From Rossellomorea vietnamensis (GTDB lineage: Bacteria; Bacillota; Bacilli; Bacillales; Bacillaceae_B), in assembly GCF_025398035.1 (NCBI RefSeq), contig NZ_CP104558.1, positions 62,001 through 126,000 of the forward strand: 64,000 nt of DNA, in the 5' to 3' direction. Of the stretch, positions 27,052 to 36,872 are shown piece by piece; the first letter of the stretch is position 1; each line of letters starts with the position of its first letter. Under the pieces are notes generated by a model that did no database searches, was not told where the DNA came from, and saw only the letters and a program-made list of their open reading frames with translations. The translations under genes and the position numbers were made by a program.

Positions 27052-27066
27052 TTATAATTATTTTAT
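27052..27066 (+). promoter_or_regulatory. PerR/Fur-family box upstream of fur
   Basis: TTATAATTATTTTAT matches the PerR box TTATAATNATTATAA at all but two positions. It abuts a -35-like TTGCTT (27068-27073) and TATAAT (27090-27095, 16-nt spacing). B. subtilis fur is PerR-regulated. Confidence 0.55.
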
Positions 27067-27126
27067 TTTGCTTATTCCTCCCTTTTTGATATAATAGTAA
27101 AGACATTGACGAGGGAGGAGAGGACT

Positions 27127-27585
27127 ATGGAAAGCCGCATTGAACGAATAAAAAAACAGCTTCATTCTGCCAGCTACAAGCTTACGCCACAGCGCGAAGC
27201 TACGGTCCGCGTGTTATTGGAACATGAAGAAGATCACCTCAGCGCCGAAGATGTATACCTCCTCGTTAAGGAAAAATCTCCGGAAATTGGACTGGCGACC
27301 GTATATCGTACATTGGAATTGCTGTCTGAACTGAAAATTGTAGATAAAATCAATTTTGGCGATGGTGTATCGCGTTATGACCTCAGGCAAGAAGGGGCAG
27401 CCCACTTCCATCACCATTTAGTATGTATTGAATGTGGAGCTGTCGATGAAATTCAAGATGATCTTTTAGAAGACGTGGAAACGATTGTCGAACGAGACTG
27501 GAAGTTTAAAATAAAAGACCACCGCCTCACCTTTCATGGCATTTGTTCCAGATGTCAGGATAAAGAAGAAGATCCAGAAGAATAA
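27127..27585 (+). CDS. fur: ferric uptake regulator
   Basis: A 152-residue iron-sensing repressor. The N-terminal winged helix carries the recognition segment ATVYRTLELLSEL. The dimerisation domain has HFHHHLVCIECG with the first structural Cys pair and CSRCQ with the second, plus the regulatory His cluster. Identity to B. subtilis Fur is very high through residue 140; only the acidic tail (KEEDPEE) differs. ATG 27127 lies 5-8 nt after GGGAGGAGAGG; the open frame upstream from 27106 covers the ribosome site. The position between spoIIM and xerD is conserved. Confidence 0.97.
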   Translation: MESRIERIKKQLHSASYKLTPQREATVRVLLEHEEDHLSAEDVYLLVKEKSPEIGLATVYRTLELLSELKIVDKINFGDGVSRYDLRQEGAAHFHHHLVCIECGAVDEIQDDLLEDVETIVERDWKFKIKDHRLTFHGICSRCQDKEEDPEE

Positions 27586-27596
27586 GATGATGCCGG

Positions 27597-27667
27597 AAAG
27601 CCTTAAAGACCCCTGTGTTGTTTCTAGAATCGGAAACATCCCATACATACTCTTTAAGGCTTTTTTC
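27597..27667 (+). terminator. Terminator of fur
   Basis: Outer arms AAAGCCTTAAAGA / TCTTTAAGGCTTT enclose an inner TGTTTC/GAAACA hairpin, ending in six Ts. Confidence 0.8.
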
Positions 27668-27772
27668 ATACTCTCCCGGAATTTTTCACAGTATCTCACT
27701 CCATAAGGTATAAAACGGTTCAAAATCGTCATAGCTTGTATTAATAAGCAAGCGAATATGGAGGACGACAGG

Positions 27773-28000
27773 ATGATAAAAGGGGTTCAATTGGTATGGC
27801 AGACCATTAAGGTGTTTATTTTATTTACGGGTTCAACGATTTTATTTTACTATGGTATCATGTGGATAAGCGAAGAATACGAAGGTTACCACAAATATGA
27901 CGAGCCGGAGGGAGCAGCGGTGAAGGTTTATTCTTCCGTTACAGAGGAAGAGAGCCATTGGTATGACCGATTATTATTTTTTTATATGAACGGGGAGTAA
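27773..28000 (+). CDS. yqzK: YqzK family protein (DUF4227)
   Basis: A 75-residue protein with one transmembrane helix (about residues 10-31, FILFTGSTILFYYGIMWI), followed by a charged domain with a conserved-looking EEYEGYHKYDEPEG segment. It matches the small DUF4227 protein encoded just upstream of xerD in Bacillus. No function is known. ATG 27773 is 8 nt after GGAGG; the in-frame ATG 27758 upstream overlaps that site. The xerD start is 6 nt downstream. Confidence 0.82.
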   Translation: MIKGVQLVWQTIKVFILFTGSTILFYYGIMWISEEYEGYHKYDEPEGAAVKVYSSVTEEESHWYDRLLFFYMNGE

Positions 28001-28006
28001 TGCAGT

Positions 28007-28900
28007 GTGGAAGACCATATTCAAGATTTCATGCACTTTTTAATAGTAGAAAAAGGGCTTGCAAAGAATACGATCGAGTCGTATCAACGTGATTTAAAGA
28101 ATTATGCCTTATACTTATCGAAGGTTGAAGAAGTGGCAGAATTAAACGCCGTTTCAAGGGTGAATATCCTTCAATTTCTCGGACATTTAAAAAACCAGGG
28201 GAAATCGTCAAAGACCGTTGCCCGTCATGTGGCATCGATCCGTTCCTTTCATCAATTCCTATTGAGGGAAAAGGCGACGGAACAAGATCCGACGGTGCAC
28301 ATCGAGACACCAAAGACCGAGAGGACACTCCCGAGGATCTTGAGCATCGCTGAAGTGGAGGCTCTACTCGAAGCCCCTGAAGAATCGACACCTTTAGGGA
28401 TGAGGGACAAGGCGATGCTTGAGCTTCTTTATGCGACGGGGATACGGGTAAGCGAACTCATCCAGCTTCAATTGGAAGACGTCCATTTGACCATGGGATT
28501 TGTCCGGTGCATCGGAAAAGGGAACAAAGAGCGGATCATCCCGATCGGGCAGACGGCCATGGATGTCCTCGAGAAATACTTAGGTGATGCACGTTTGAAA
28601 TTACGGAGCAAGAAGCACCGTGATGATCATTTATTTCTGAATCACCATGGAAAAGGACTGACAAGGCAGGGGTTCTGGAAGAATTTAAAAGCCCTTGCCA
28701 AGAAAGCCAATATTGAGAAGGATTTGACGCCTCATACGCTTCGTCATTCATTTGCCACTCATTTGTTGGAGAACGGGGCGGATCTGAGAGCGGTTCAGGA
28801 GATGCTGGGTCATGCAGATATTTCCACGACCCAAATCTATACACATGTGACGAAAACCCGCTTAAAGGATGTCTATTCACAATTCCATCCCAGAGCTTAA
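28007..28900 (+). CDS. xerD: site-specific tyrosine recombinase XerD
   Basis: Resolves chromosome dimers at dif together with XerC (CodV). 297 residues: an N-terminal SAM-like core-binding domain, then the catalytic domain with the first arginine in [12 protein letters not shown] (about residue 147), [12 protein letters not shown] with the His-x-x-Arg box, and [15 protein letters not shown] with the nucleophilic tyrosine near residue 280. The start is GTG 28007, 9 nt after GGGGAG. It was called RipX in B. subtilis. Confidence 0.96.
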   Translation: MEDHIQDFMHFLIVEKGLAKNTIESYQRDLKNYALYLSKVEEVAELNAVSRVNILQFLGHLKNQGKSSKTVARHVASIRSFHQFLLREKATEQDPTVHIETPKTERTLPRILSIAEVEALLEAPEESTPLGMRDKAMLELLYATGIRVSELIQLQLEDVHLTMGFVRCIGKGNKERIIPIGQTAMDVLEKYLGDARLKLRSKKHRDDHLFLNHHGKGLTRQGFWKNLKALAKKANIEKDLTPHTLRHSFATHLLENGADLRAVQEMLGHADISTTQIYTHVTKTRLKDVYSQFHPRA

Positions 28901-28913
28901 AAGAATGAAGGGG

Positions 28914-28963
28914 GATTCCTTAAAGAAATTACGATTCTTTAAGGGATCTCTCTTGTTTTTTTT
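28914..28963 (+). terminator. Terminator of yqzK-xerD
   Basis: ATTCCTTAAAGAA / TTCTTTAAGGGAT arms followed by a T-rich tract after a short gap. Confidence 0.75.
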
Positions 28964-29060
28964 GAAAGGGAAAAGTAGAATATAGATGTCAGACTTCTGA
29001 CGTTAAATCCTGTCGATTGCTTCAATGCAGATAAGGGTATGATACGTTTGAAGGTCGAAA

Positions 29061-29075
29061 ATGTAACCGCTTTTT
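29061..29075 (+). promoter_or_regulatory. candidate CcpA cre site upstream of drm
   Basis: ATGTAACCGCTTTTT fits WTGNAANCGNWNNCW with one mismatch (T for the final C). It lies 33 nt before the drm start. Confidence 0.5.
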
Positions 29076-29107
29076 TAAAGGGATAACTATATAGGAGGTT
29101 TACTATA

Positions 29108-30292
29108 ATGAGCAACTATACATACAAACGGGTTCACTTGATCGTAATGGATTCGGTCGGTATCGGCGAAGCGCCTGATGCAGAACTGTTCAACGATAAG
29201 GGGTCAGATACGCTCGGTCACATTGCTGAACACATGAATGGACTGAATATGCCGAATATCGGGAAGCTCGGCCTTTCCAATATTAAAGAAGTGAAGGGTA
29301 TTGAGAAGGCCGAGAAACCTCTTGCATACTACACTAAAATGCAGGAAGCGTCAGTCGGGAAAGACACGATGACGGGTCATTGGGAAATCATGGGCCTGAA
29401 TATCGATAAGCCGTTCAAGACGTATCCGGATGGATTTCCAGAAAAATTGATCCAAAGACTGGAAGCGGAAACAGGCAGGACGATCATTGGAAACAAGCCT
29501 GCCAGCGGTACTGAAATCATTGAAGAATTAGGAAAAGAGCATATGGAAACAGGGGCACTCATTGTGTATACATCTGCAGACCCCGTTCTTCAGATCGCAG
29601 CTCATGAAGACATCATTCCGATCGAAGAACAGTACAAAATCTGTGAAATTGCCCGTGAAATCACGAAAGAAGAGGAATACCTCGTCGGACGTGTCATCGC
29701 CCGTCCGTTCGTAGGGGAGCCGGGAGCGTTTAAGCGCACATCCAATCGCCATGACTATGCATTAAAGCCATTTGACCGTACAGTCATGAATGAATTGAAG
29801 GACTCCGGCTTTGATGTGATCGCCATTGGGAAAATATCAGATATTTATAATGGTGAAGGGGTGACCGAATCCATTCGCACAAAGCATAACATGCACGGAA
29901 TGGATGGACTCGTCGAATCATTCGACAAAGACTTCACAGGCTTAAGCTTCCTGAATCTGGTTGACTTCGACGCGTTATATGGACATCGACGCGATCCAGA
30001 AGGATATGGAAAGGCGCTGGAAGAATTTGATGCGCGCCTCCCTGAAGTATTCGAGAAAATGACCGAAGATGATCTTCTGATCATTACAGCTGATCACGGG
30101 AACGACCCCACTGCTCCAGGAACAGATCATACGAGGGAGTATGTCCCACTTCTTGTATATTCAAAGCGTTTTGATGGAGGGAAAGAACTTCCTATCTCTG
30201 AAACATTCGCAGATATCGGGGCAACAGTAGCAGATAACTTCAATGTGGACATGCCGAAGTTCGGCCAAAGCTTCTTGACGAAATTAAAATAA
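29108..30292 (+). CDS. drm: phosphopentomutase
   Basis: Interconverts (deoxy)ribose-1-phosphate and -5-phosphate, linking nucleoside salvage with the pentose phosphate pathway. 394 residues of the alkaline-phosphatase superfamily. Metal and catalytic residues are seen in [12 protein letters not shown], the phosphorylated threonine region [10 protein letters not shown] (about residues 83-92), and the C-terminal ADHGNDPT and [10 protein letters not shown]. It is the first gene of a drm-pupG-pdp array, preceded by an AGGAGG site and a candidate cre. Confidence 0.97.
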   Translation: MSNYTYKRVHLIVMDSVGIGEAPDAELFNDKGSDTLGHIAEHMNGLNMPNIGKLGLSNIKEVKGIEKAEKPLAYYTKMQEASVGKDTMTGHWEIMGLNIDKPFKTYPDGFPEKLIQRLEAETGRTIIGNKPASGTEIIEELGKEHMETGALIVYTSADPVLQIAAHEDIIPIEEQYKICEIAREITKEEEYLVGRVIARPFVGEPGAFKRTSNRHDYALKPFDRTVMNELKDSGFDVIAIGKISDIYNGEGVTESIRTKHNMHGMDGLVESFDKDFTGLSFLNLVDFDALYGHRRDPEGYGKALEEFDARLPEVFEKMTEDDLLIITADHGNDPTAPGTDHTREYVPLLVYSKRFDGGKELPISETFADIGATVADNFNVDMPKFGQSFLTKLK

Positions 30293-30368
30293 AAAATATG
30301 AGTGGGAGTGGGGTGAAGCCGAACGAAAGGCTCATTTCCTCCTCTTTACGTTGAAAAGGAGTAATAAG

Positions 30369-31184
30369 ATGAATTACGAAAACATCCAAAATGCAGCAAA
30401 TCATTTGAAAAATCAATATACAGGACAGCCTAAGGTCGGATTGATCCTGGGATCAGGGCTTGGTGTATTGGCAGATGAAATCCAAAACTCAGTGAAGATC
30501 CCTTATAAGGAAATTCCTGATTTCCCTGTTTCAACCGTGGCGGGTCATGCAGGGCAGCTTGTGTTCGGACAATTGGCCGGACAGGAAGTCGTCGCCATGC
30601 AAGGGCGTTTCCATTACTATGAAGGGTATGGATTCGATAAAGTGACATTCCCTGTACGCGTCATGAAAGAGTTGGGCGTGGAAGTGCTGATTGTGACCAA
30701 TGCTGCCGGCGGCGTGAACGAAAGCTTCCAGGCGGGGGATCTGATGCTGATTTCCGATCATATCAACAATATGGGAGGCAATCCACTCATCGGAGCGAAT
30801 GATTCCCGCTTAGGGCCGAGATTCCCGGATATGTCAGAAGCATATTGTAAAGAATTGCGTCAAAAAGCGAAAGAAATCGCCGGGAAATTATCCATTGAAG
30901 TGCAGGAAGGGGTATATGTAGGTAATACCGGTCCTACTTATGAAACGCCTGCTGAGGTTCGCCTTGCCCGTACCCTGGGTGGGGATGCAGTCGGAATGTC
31001 AACGGTACCTGAAGTCATCGTGGCCCGCCATGCAGGAATCAAGGTATTGGGGATTTCATGCATTTCAAACATGGCTGCAGGGATTCTGGACCAGCCACTT
31101 TCCCATGATGAAGTCATGGAAACGACGGAAATGGTGCGTGCCAATTTCCTTTCATATGTAAAAGAAATCGTGAAATCATTATAA
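30369..31184 (+). CDS. pupG: purine nucleoside phosphorylase (PNP-I, guanosine/inosine type)
   Basis: A 271-residue trimeric-type PNP that phosphorolyses (deoxy)guanosine and inosine. Phosphate-binding GSGLG and FHYYEGY, the base-binding NAAGG and the GMSTVPEV signature are all visible. ATG 30369, 7 nt after AAAGGAG, is the start. It is 76 nt downstream of drm; the gap contains a GGAGTGGGGTG stretch but no terminator, so the genes are probably co-transcribed, as in B. subtilis drm-pupG. Confidence 0.95.
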   Translation: MNYENIQNAANHLKNQYTGQPKVGLILGSGLGVLADEIQNSVKIPYKEIPDFPVSTVAGHAGQLVFGQLAGQEVVAMQGRFHYYEGYGFDKVTFPVRVMKELGVEVLIVTNAAGGVNESFQAGDLMLISDHINNMGGNPLIGANDSRLGPRFPDMSEAYCKELRQKAKEIAGKLSIEVQEGVYVGNTGPTYETPAEVRLARTLGGDAVGMSTVPEVIVARHAGIKVLGISCISNMAAGILDQPLSHDEVMETTEMVRANFLSYVKEIVKSL

Positions 31185-31218
31185 AAGCGGATTAATACTA
31201 GAAGAGTGGGTGAAGGCA

Positions 31219-32523
31219 ATGAGAATGGTTGACTTAATAGAGAAAAAGCGTGAAGGAAAAGAATTATCTACGGAAGAAATCAAATTCATCGTGGAAGGAT
31301 ATACGGACGGAAGCATCCCTGATTATCAGGTGAGCGCCCTGACGATGGCCATATTCTTCAAAGATATGAGCGATAGAGAAAGAGCGGACCTGACGATGGC
31401 CATGGTGGAATCGGGAGATCAAATTGATTTGTCCGCCATTGAAGGCATCAAAGTCGATAAGCACTCCACAGGTGGAGTCGGTGATACAACGACACTTGTT
31501 CTTGGACCACTTGTGGCGTCTGTCGGAGTCCCTGTAGCGAAGATGAGCGGAAGGGGTCTTGGACACACAGGAGGAACCATCGATAAGCTTGAATCCGTAG
31601 AAGGCTTCCATGTGGAAATCGAAAACGATGAGTTCATCCGTTTAGTGAACAAGAATAAATTGGCCGTCATCGGTCAAAGCGGTAACCTGACGCCTGCTGA
31701 TAAAAAGCTATACTCATTGCGTGACGTAACCGCAACGGTCAACAGCATTCCGTTGATTGCAAGCTCGATCATGAGCAAAAAGATCGCAGCGGGAGCCGAT
31801 GCCATCGTACTGGATGTAAAAACCGGTGCCGGTGCCTTCATGAAGACGCTTGACGATTCGAAGGACCTTGCCAAAGCCATGGTGAATATCGGGAATAACG
31901 TCGGACGAAAGACGATGGCGGTCATTTCAGATATGAGCCAGCCACTTGGTTATGCCATCGGGAACGCCCTTGAAGTGAAGGAAGCGATCGATACGTTAAA
32001 AGGGGAAGGTCCCGAAGATTTAACGGAACTTTGCCTGACCCTTGGAAGCCACATGGTATTCCTGGCAGAGAAAGCTTCAACGTTAGAAGAAGCAAGGGCG
32101 TTATTACAAAAAGCGATTGATGATGGATCGGCTCTTGAGAATTTCAAGGTATTCCTTGAATCGCAAGGTGGAGATCCTTCCGTTGTGGATGAACCATCCA
32201 AACTCCCTCAAGCTAAGTACAAAATTGAGCTTGAAGCGAAACAGGATGGGTATGTATCTGAAATCGTGGCGGATGCAGTTGGAACAGCTGCCATGTGGCT
32301 TGGAGCAGGCCGTGCAACGAAAGATTCTGTGATCGACTTAGCCGTCGGTCTTGAACTTCGCAAGAAAATTGGTGACGAGGTCAAAGCGGGAGATTCCCTT
32401 GCCACCATCTACAGCAATGAAGAAAACATCGACAATGTGAAAGAGAAGCTTTATGAGAGCATTAAAGTGACAACTGAACATGTGGATGCACCAACGTTGA
32501 TTCATACTGAAATCACAGGTTGA
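31219..32523 (+). CDS. pdp: pyrimidine-nucleoside phosphorylase
   Basis: A 434-residue enzyme that phosphorolyses uridine, deoxyuridine and thymidine. The type II phosphorylase motif [20 protein letters not shown] is at about residues 81-100, followed by [16 protein letters not shown] and [13 protein letters not shown]. It closely follows B. subtilis Pdp throughout. There, pdp is in the dra-nupC-pdp operon; here it follows pupG by 34 nt, completing a purine plus pyrimidine salvage unit. ATG 31219 follows a modest GGTGAAGG site. Confidence 0.96.
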   Translation: MRMVDLIEKKREGKELSTEEIKFIVEGYTDGSIPDYQVSALTMAIFFKDMSDRERADLTMAMVESGDQIDLSAIEGIKVDKHSTGGVGDTTTLVLGPLVASVGVPVAKMSGRGLGHTGGTIDKLESVEGFHVEIENDEFIRLVNKNKLAVIGQSGNLTPADKKLYSLRDVTATVNSIPLIASSIMSKKIAAGADAIVLDVKTGAGAFMKTLDDSKDLAKAMVNIGNNVGRKTMAVISDMSQPLGYAIGNALEVKEAIDTLKGEGPEDLTELCLTLGSHMVFLAEKASTLEEARALLQKAIDDGSALENFKVFLESQGGDPSVVDEPSKLPQAKYKIELEAKQDGYVSEIVADAVGTAAMWLGAGRATKDSVIDLAVGLELRKKIGDEVKAGDSLATIYSNEENIDNVKEKLYESIKVTTEHVDAPTLIHTEITG

Positions 32524-32539
32524 TCATTAGTTTAAACGA

Positions 32540-32585
32540 AGCCTCTGCCGAAGGGATTATTTCTCTTCGGCAGGGGCTTTTTTTG
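32540..32585 (+). terminator. Terminator of the drm-pupG-pdp operon
   Basis: AGCCTCTGCCGAAG / CTTCGGCAGGGGCT arms, followed by seven Ts. Confidence 0.92.
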
Positions 32586-32661
32586 TGTGAAAACAGATTC
32601 TTGATTTCATTTCAATGAGCGAACGGCTCAATAAGTTTTGAATGACTTTTTACCAATGTTT

Positions 32662-32690
32662 GTATAAAAATGATGAGGATGGAAAAAATG
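32662..32690 (+). promoter_or_regulatory. candidate SigF promoter of dacF
   Basis: GTATA (32662-32666), a 14-nt spacer and GGAAAAAATG (32681-32690) match the SigF consensus GYATA / GGNRANANTW. dacF-spoIIA is SigF-transcribed in B. subtilis. Confidence 0.65.
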
Positions 32691-32740
32691 GATCTATGAG
32701 TATTGAAATAATAACGAGATTTTGATTGGAGGACAGTTGG

Positions 32741-33907
32741 ATGAAACGTTTTGCGTATATAGTGGTGACATTTGTTTTAACAGCTTTTCTATTTCCTTCC
32801 ATAGGATTTGCCCAGGAAAAGAAATCGGAGCTCGCCGACGTGGCGAAATCGGCCATATTGATCGAGCGTGATACTGGAGCGGTGCTATACGAGAAGAACA
32901 GTCATGAAAAGCTGGCACCTGCGTCCATGACTAAGATCATGACCATGACACTCATCATGGAAGCCCTCGAAAAAGGTCAAATCAAGTGGGATGACAAAGT
33001 GCGGGCAAGTGAATATGCTGCCTCGATGGGCGGATCACAAATTTTCCTGGAGCCGGGTGAAAGCATGTCTGTAGAAGAAATGCTGAAGGGGATTGCCATT
33101 GGGTCCGCCAATGACGCCTCAGTCGCAATGGCGGAACATATTGCAGGAAGTGAAGAAGCATTCGTTGAGAAAATGAACAAAAAAGTGAAAGAGCTCGGGT
33201 TAAAGGAAACTCACTTCAAAAACCCGACAGGCTTACCGTCCAAAGATCATTACAGTTCGGCCCATGATATGTCGATGATGGCGAAGGAACTTCTTAAATA
33301 TGATGGCATCACAAAATTCACAGGCAGCTATGAATCTTACCTGCGTGAAGGGTCGGATAAAAAATTCTGGCTCGTGAATACGAATAAATTGGTCCGCTTC
33401 TATGACGGAGTGGATGGATTGAAGACAGGCTTCACGAATGAGGCGAAATATTGCCTGACGGCGACGGCAAAGAAAGACAATATGAGAGTGGTTGCAGTCG
33501 TGTTCGGTGCCCCGACACCAAAGGAACGGAACAATGAAGTGAGTAAAATGCTCGATTATGCCTTCAATCAGTATTCGACCAAACCTCTCTTCAAAAAAGG
33601 GGATTCCCTGGCTAAGGTGAAAGTTTCAAAAGGGAAGGAGAATAAGGTGGATGCCGTAACGGATGAGCCCATTTCCCTCCTTACCCAAAAAGGTGAAAAA
33701 TTAGATGAGATCCAGCAGAAGATCACCTTATCGAAAGACTTGAAAGCTCCTATTAAAAAAGGAGACAAAGTCGGGACGCTCGTGGTGATGAATAAAGGAA
33801 AAAAAGTAGTGGAAAGCACTCTCGTTGCCAAGAAAAATGTAAACGATGCAAGCTGGTGGGAATTATATAAAAAATCCTTTGGACTTTTTACAAAGGTAGG
33901 AAAGTAA
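32741..33907 (+). CDS. dacF: sporulation D-alanyl-D-alanine carboxypeptidase DacF
   Basis: A 388-residue penicillin-binding protein. A signal peptide ends near residue 25 (SIGFAQ). The catalytic Ser-x-x-Lys is in PASMTKIM (about residue 64), SxN in SANDAS and KTG in GLKTGF. A C-terminal beta-rich domain and an amphipathic anchor (SWWELYKKSFGLFTK) follow. It trims stem peptides of the spore cortex in the forespore and affects cross-linking. Start ATG 32741 after GGAGG. It is the first gene of the dacF-spoIIAA-spoIIAB-sigF unit. Confidence 0.93.
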   Translation: MKRFAYIVVTFVLTAFLFPSIGFAQEKKSELADVAKSAILIERDTGAVLYEKNSHEKLAPASMTKIMTMTLIMEALEKGQIKWDDKVRASEYAASMGGSQIFLEPGESMSVEEMLKGIAIGSANDASVAMAEHIAGSEEAFVEKMNKKVKELGLKETHFKNPTGLPSKDHYSSAHDMSMMAKELLKYDGITKFTGSYESYLREGSDKKFWLVNTNKLVRFYDGVDGLKTGFTNEAKYCLTATAKKDNMRVVAVVFGAPTPKERNNEVSKMLDYAFNQYSTKPLFKKGDSLAKVKVSKGKENKVDAVTDEPISLLTQKGEKLDEIQQKITLSKDLKAPIKKGDKVGTLVVMNKGKKVVESTLVAKKNVNDASWWELYKKSFGLFTKVGK

Positions 33908-33965
33908 TGAGCCTCGGAAAATAACCTCTAAATATGACGAATTCCTTCTAGTTTTGTCATGGAGA

Positions 33966-33992
33966 AGGAATTTACTAAAAGAATAGCGAAAT
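33966..33992 (+). promoter_or_regulatory. candidate SigH promoter of spoIIA
   Basis: AGGAATTT (33966-33973), 12 nt, then GCGAAAT (33986-33992) approximates the SigH consensus (RNAGGAWWW / RNNGAATWW) with one mismatch in the -10. It overlaps the 3' arm of an AATTCCTTCT/AGAAGGAATT inverted repeat. Confidence 0.4.
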
Positions 33993-34028
33993 GACTCACT
34001 ATACGACAGAGAAGGAGGCTTTCTGATA

Positions 34029-34379
34029 GTGAGTCTTGCTATTAACTTAGAAGTCAAAAAAGATGTACTGTGTGTCCGTTTAAGTGGTGAGTTGGATCAT
34101 CACACTGCCGATGAACTCAGGGAAAAAGCTTCAAGCCTGATTGAAAGTGAGAATGTAAAGCATATCATTTTGAATTTAGAGGAATTGAGCTTTATGGACA
34201 GTTCCGGATTGGGTGTCATTTTGGGTCGATACAAGCAGATCAAGCAAAAGCATGGAGAAATGGTGGTATGTGCGATTTCCCCTTCTGTAAACCGATTATT
34301 TGAAATGTCAGGGTTGTTTAAGATCATTCGTCTTGAGCCGTCTGAAGAAAATGCATTACAAAGATTGGGGGTCGCATGA
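34029..34379 (+). CDS. spoIIAA: anti-sigma F factor antagonist
   Basis: A 116-residue STAS-domain protein. Serine 58 in [11 protein letters not shown] is the residue phosphorylated by SpoIIAB and dephosphorylated by SpoIIE; unphosphorylated SpoIIAA releases SigF in the forespore. It starts with GTG at 34029, 10 nt after GGAGG. spoIIAB begins one base after its stop codon, the usual tight spoIIA arrangement. Confidence 0.97.
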   Translation: MSLAINLEVKKDVLCVRLSGELDHHTADELREKASSLIESENVKHIILNLEELSFMDSSGLGVILGRYKQIKQKHGEMVVCAISPSVNRLFEMSGLFKIIRLEPSEENALQRLGVA

Positions 34380-34380
34380 T

Positions 34381-34824
34381 ATGAGAAATGAAATGAACAT
34401 TCAATTCAGTTCTTTAAGCCAAAATGAATCCTTTGCCCGCGTGACTGTTGCGTCATTTATTGCCCAGCTCGATCCGACGATGGATGAGTTGACTGAGATC
34501 AAGACCGTCGTCTCAGAAGCCGTGACCAATGCCATCATTCACGGCTATGATAACAGACCGAATGGGACGGTTTATATATCCGTGATCATGGAAGAGGATG
34601 GGTTCATTGATATGACCATCCGCGATGAAGGGATCGGGATCGGGGATGTGGAAGAAGCCCGTCAACCCCTCTTCACCTCCAAGCCGGAACTTGAACGTTC
34701 CGGTATGGGATTTACGATCATGGAGAATTTCATGGATGAAATAGAAGTGTCATCACACCCAGGTACAGGCACCACGGTAAGGCTGAAGAAGCACTTGACC
34801 AATAGTAAAGCGCTATGCAATTAA
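34381..34824 (+). CDS. spoIIAB: anti-sigma F factor / serine kinase
   Basis: A 147-residue GHKL-fold kinase that holds SigF inactive and phosphorylates SpoIIAA. The N box [12 protein letters not shown]1 box RDEGIGI and G2 box [10 protein letters not shown] are intact. The end KALCN is the same as in B. subtilis. ATG 34381 is the true start (product begins MRNEMNIQF); it partly overlaps the spoIIAA 3' end region. An upstream-extended open frame from 34300 is only read-through of spoIIAA sequence. Confidence 0.97.
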   Translation: MRNEMNIQFSSLSQNESFARVTVASFIAQLDPTMDELTEIKTVVSEAVTNAIIHGYDNRPNGTVYISVIMEEDGFIDMTIRDEGIGIGDVEEARQPLFTSKPELERSGMGFTIMENFMDEIEVSSHPGTGTTVRLKKHLTNSKALCN

Positions 34825-34836
34825 GGAGTCGTGCCC

Positions 34837-35601
34837 ATGGATGTCGAAGTGAAAAATGAAAAGGAACAGACCTTTTTGAAAGATCACGAGGTGAAAGACC
34901 TGATCAAGAAAAGTCAGGAAGGGGACCAGAGCGCCCGGGATTTGATCGTCCAGAAGAATATGCGCCTTGTATGGTCCGTCGTCCAACGCTTTCTCAATCG
35001 GGGTTATGAGCCGGATGATCTCTTTCAAATAGGCAGTATCGGGTTGCTGAAATCAGTGGATAAGTTTGATTTAAGCTACGATGTCAAGTTTTCGACGTAT
35101 GCGGTTCCGATGATTATCGGAGAGATCCAGCGTTTCATTCGGGATGATGGGACAGTGAAGGTGAGTCGTTCCCTGAAGGAAATGGGGAATAAAATCAGGA
35201 AAGCGAAGGATGAGCTTTCCAAGAAGTTCGGCAGGGTCCCGACAGTCAGCGAGCTTGCCGACCATCTTGAATATTCCGTTGAAGAGGTGATCATGGCCCA
35301 GGAAGCGAGTCGTGCCCCTTCTTCGATCCATGAAACGGTTTATGAAAATGATGGTGATCCCATCACGCTCTTGGATCAGATTGCCGATAATACGGATAAT
35401 AAGTGGTTTGATAAGATTGCCCTGAAAGAAGCGATCCGGGAATTGGATGATCGTGAGCGGCTGATCGTGTATTTAAGGTATTACAAAGATCAGACCCAAT
35501 CGGAAGTAGCGGATCGGCTGGGGATTTCCCAGGTACAGGTATCAAGACTTGAGAAGAAAATCTTACAAACGATGAAAGAACATATGCATTCAGAACCTTA
35601 G
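34837..35601 (+). CDS. sigF: RNA polymerase sigma factor SigF
   Basis: A 254-residue forespore-specific sigma factor. Region 2 holds MRLVWSVVQRFLNRGYEPDD and the -10-reading FSTYAVPMIIGEIQRFIRDD stretch; region 4 ends with the HTH RLGISQVQVSRLEKKIL. It begins MDVEVKNEKEQ, as in B. subtilis, so ATG 34837 (8 nt after AAGGAG) is chosen over GTG 34831. It is followed by a perfect terminator that closes the dacF-spoIIA operon. Confidence 0.98.
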   Translation: MDVEVKNEKEQTFLKDHEVKDLIKKSQEGDQSARDLIVQKNMRLVWSVVQRFLNRGYEPDDLFQIGSIGLLKSVDKFDLSYDVKFSTYAVPMIIGEIQRFIRDDGTVKVSRSLKEMGNKIRKAKDELSKKFGRVPTVSELADHLEYSVEEVIMAQEASRAPSSIHETVYENDGDPITLLDQIADNTDNKWFDKIALKEAIRELDDRERLIVYLRYYKDQTQSEVADRLGISQVQVSRLEKKILQTMKEHMHSEP

Positions 35602-35608
35602 ACAACAT

Positions 35609-35652
35609 AACCTTGTGGATTCCATTTACTGAATCCACAAGGTTATTTTTTT
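35609..35652 (+). terminator. Terminator of dacF-spoIIA-sigF
   Basis: Perfect arms AACCTTGTGGATTC / GAATCCACAAGGTT, loop of 8 nt, then ATTTTTTT. Confidence 0.92.
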
Positions 35653-35746
35653 GAAATTGTTTCCATAAACCTTCCCTCCAGACCTTCCCATCACTTCCAG
35701 CCCAACGTTTCGTTCACCCATTTGTCCCATCGTCCCCGAGGACATT

Positions 35747-35775
35747 ACATAAATAAATCACGTTAATCCATACTA
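35747..35775 (+). promoter_or_regulatory. candidate SigG promoter of spoVA
   Basis: ACATA (35747-35751), 17 nt and CATACTA (35769-35775): the -10 matches SigG perfectly, the -35 partly. spoVA is SigG-transcribed in B. subtilis. Confidence 0.55.
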
Positions 35776-35816
35776 TTGGTACGAAGGGAAAATCATGTTT
35801 TCAGGAAGTGAACTGC

Positions 35817-36437
35817 ATGGAAGGTATTTTGTATATACGCTTACGCCATCGAGTGCAGGTAAGGGAAGAGAGCATGGTCAAGCTTTCTCAGCTGGCGCAA
35901 ATCATAGCATCTGAAGCGATTGTGGAAGATATTAAGGAAATCCCGATTCATCAGGTGACCCCTTCAGATAAGAATATTGTCGTTGTCGATGTCATGAAGG
36001 TCATCAGTGAGGTGTGCAAAGTATACCCGGACCTGGATATTCAAACGATCGGGCCTACTCAAAGCATCATAGAAGTGATCTATGAGAAAAAGAAAGTCTC
36101 TCTCCCTTTATTCATTGGCGTTTGGTTACTATTATTCATCGGTGCGGCCCTGGCGATAATGAATTTTCATGAAGATGTAAGTATGAGAGAAGTTCATCAA
36201 AGGCTGTATCATTTTGTGACGGGAGGGGTGGATCCCCACCCATTATTATTCCAGGTTCCCTACTCGTTTGGTTTAGGTCTTGGAATGATTTTGTTTTTCA
36301 ATCATGTGTTTCGAAAAAGACTCAATGAAGAGCCGAGCCCTCTTGAAGTTGAAATGTTTAACTACCAGCAGGATTTAGACCAATACGTGATTATGCACGA
36401 AAATAAAGAAAGTCAGAAGAAACTGGATGACCATTAA
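35817..36437 (+). CDS. spoVAA: stage V sporulation protein AA
   Basis: A 206-residue protein, the same length as B. subtilis SpoVAA. The N-terminal IRLRHRVQV strand-rich cytoplasmic domain precedes two membrane helices ([18 protein letters not shown] and [13 protein letters not shown]), and a conserved C-terminus [22 protein letters not shown]. It belongs to the complex that moves dipicolinic acid across the forespore inner membrane. ATG 35817 lies 8 nt after AGGAAG. It overlaps spoVAB by 11 nt. Confidence 0.95.
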   Translation: [206 protein letters not shown]

Positions 36438-36849
36438 TGTATTGATCACCGTATTTATCGGATTTGCCGGGGGGCTGGCTGTAGGCTCGGGATTCGTTGC
36501 ATTTTTAACCGTATTGGGAATCATCCCGCGGTTAACTCAATTGACCAAAACAATGAAAATGATTCATTACTATGAGATGGCCGTCATTACCGGAGCGCTT
36601 GCAGGAGGATTCATCAGCCTGAATGACTACACTCTCCATTTCTCTCCATTGGTCCTTATCCCCCTCGGTCTCATGAGTGGAGTGTTCATCGGACTGTTGG
36701 CTGCTGCCTTGACGGAAGTATTGAATGTGTTTCCCATCCTGGCCAAACGAATCGGGATTGATGGACAGATTGTGATACTGATCATGGCGATCGTATTTGG
36801 GAAGATTTTCGGTTCTCTATTTCATTGGCTTTACTTGGTTCATCAATAA
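36427..36849 (+). CDS. spoVAB: stage V sporulation protein AB
   Basis: A 140-residue membrane protein with four to five helices, including [19 protein letters not shown] and a [26 protein letters not shown] segment typical of SpoVAB. It works with SpoVAA in dipicolinic acid uptake. Its ATG lies inside the end of spoVAA. Only 23 nt separate it from spoVAEa; in B. subtilis spoVAC, spoVAD and spoVAEb occupy this place. Confidence 0.94.
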
Positions 36850-36872
36850 TTTGCAAGAGGCAGGGGTTTCGT

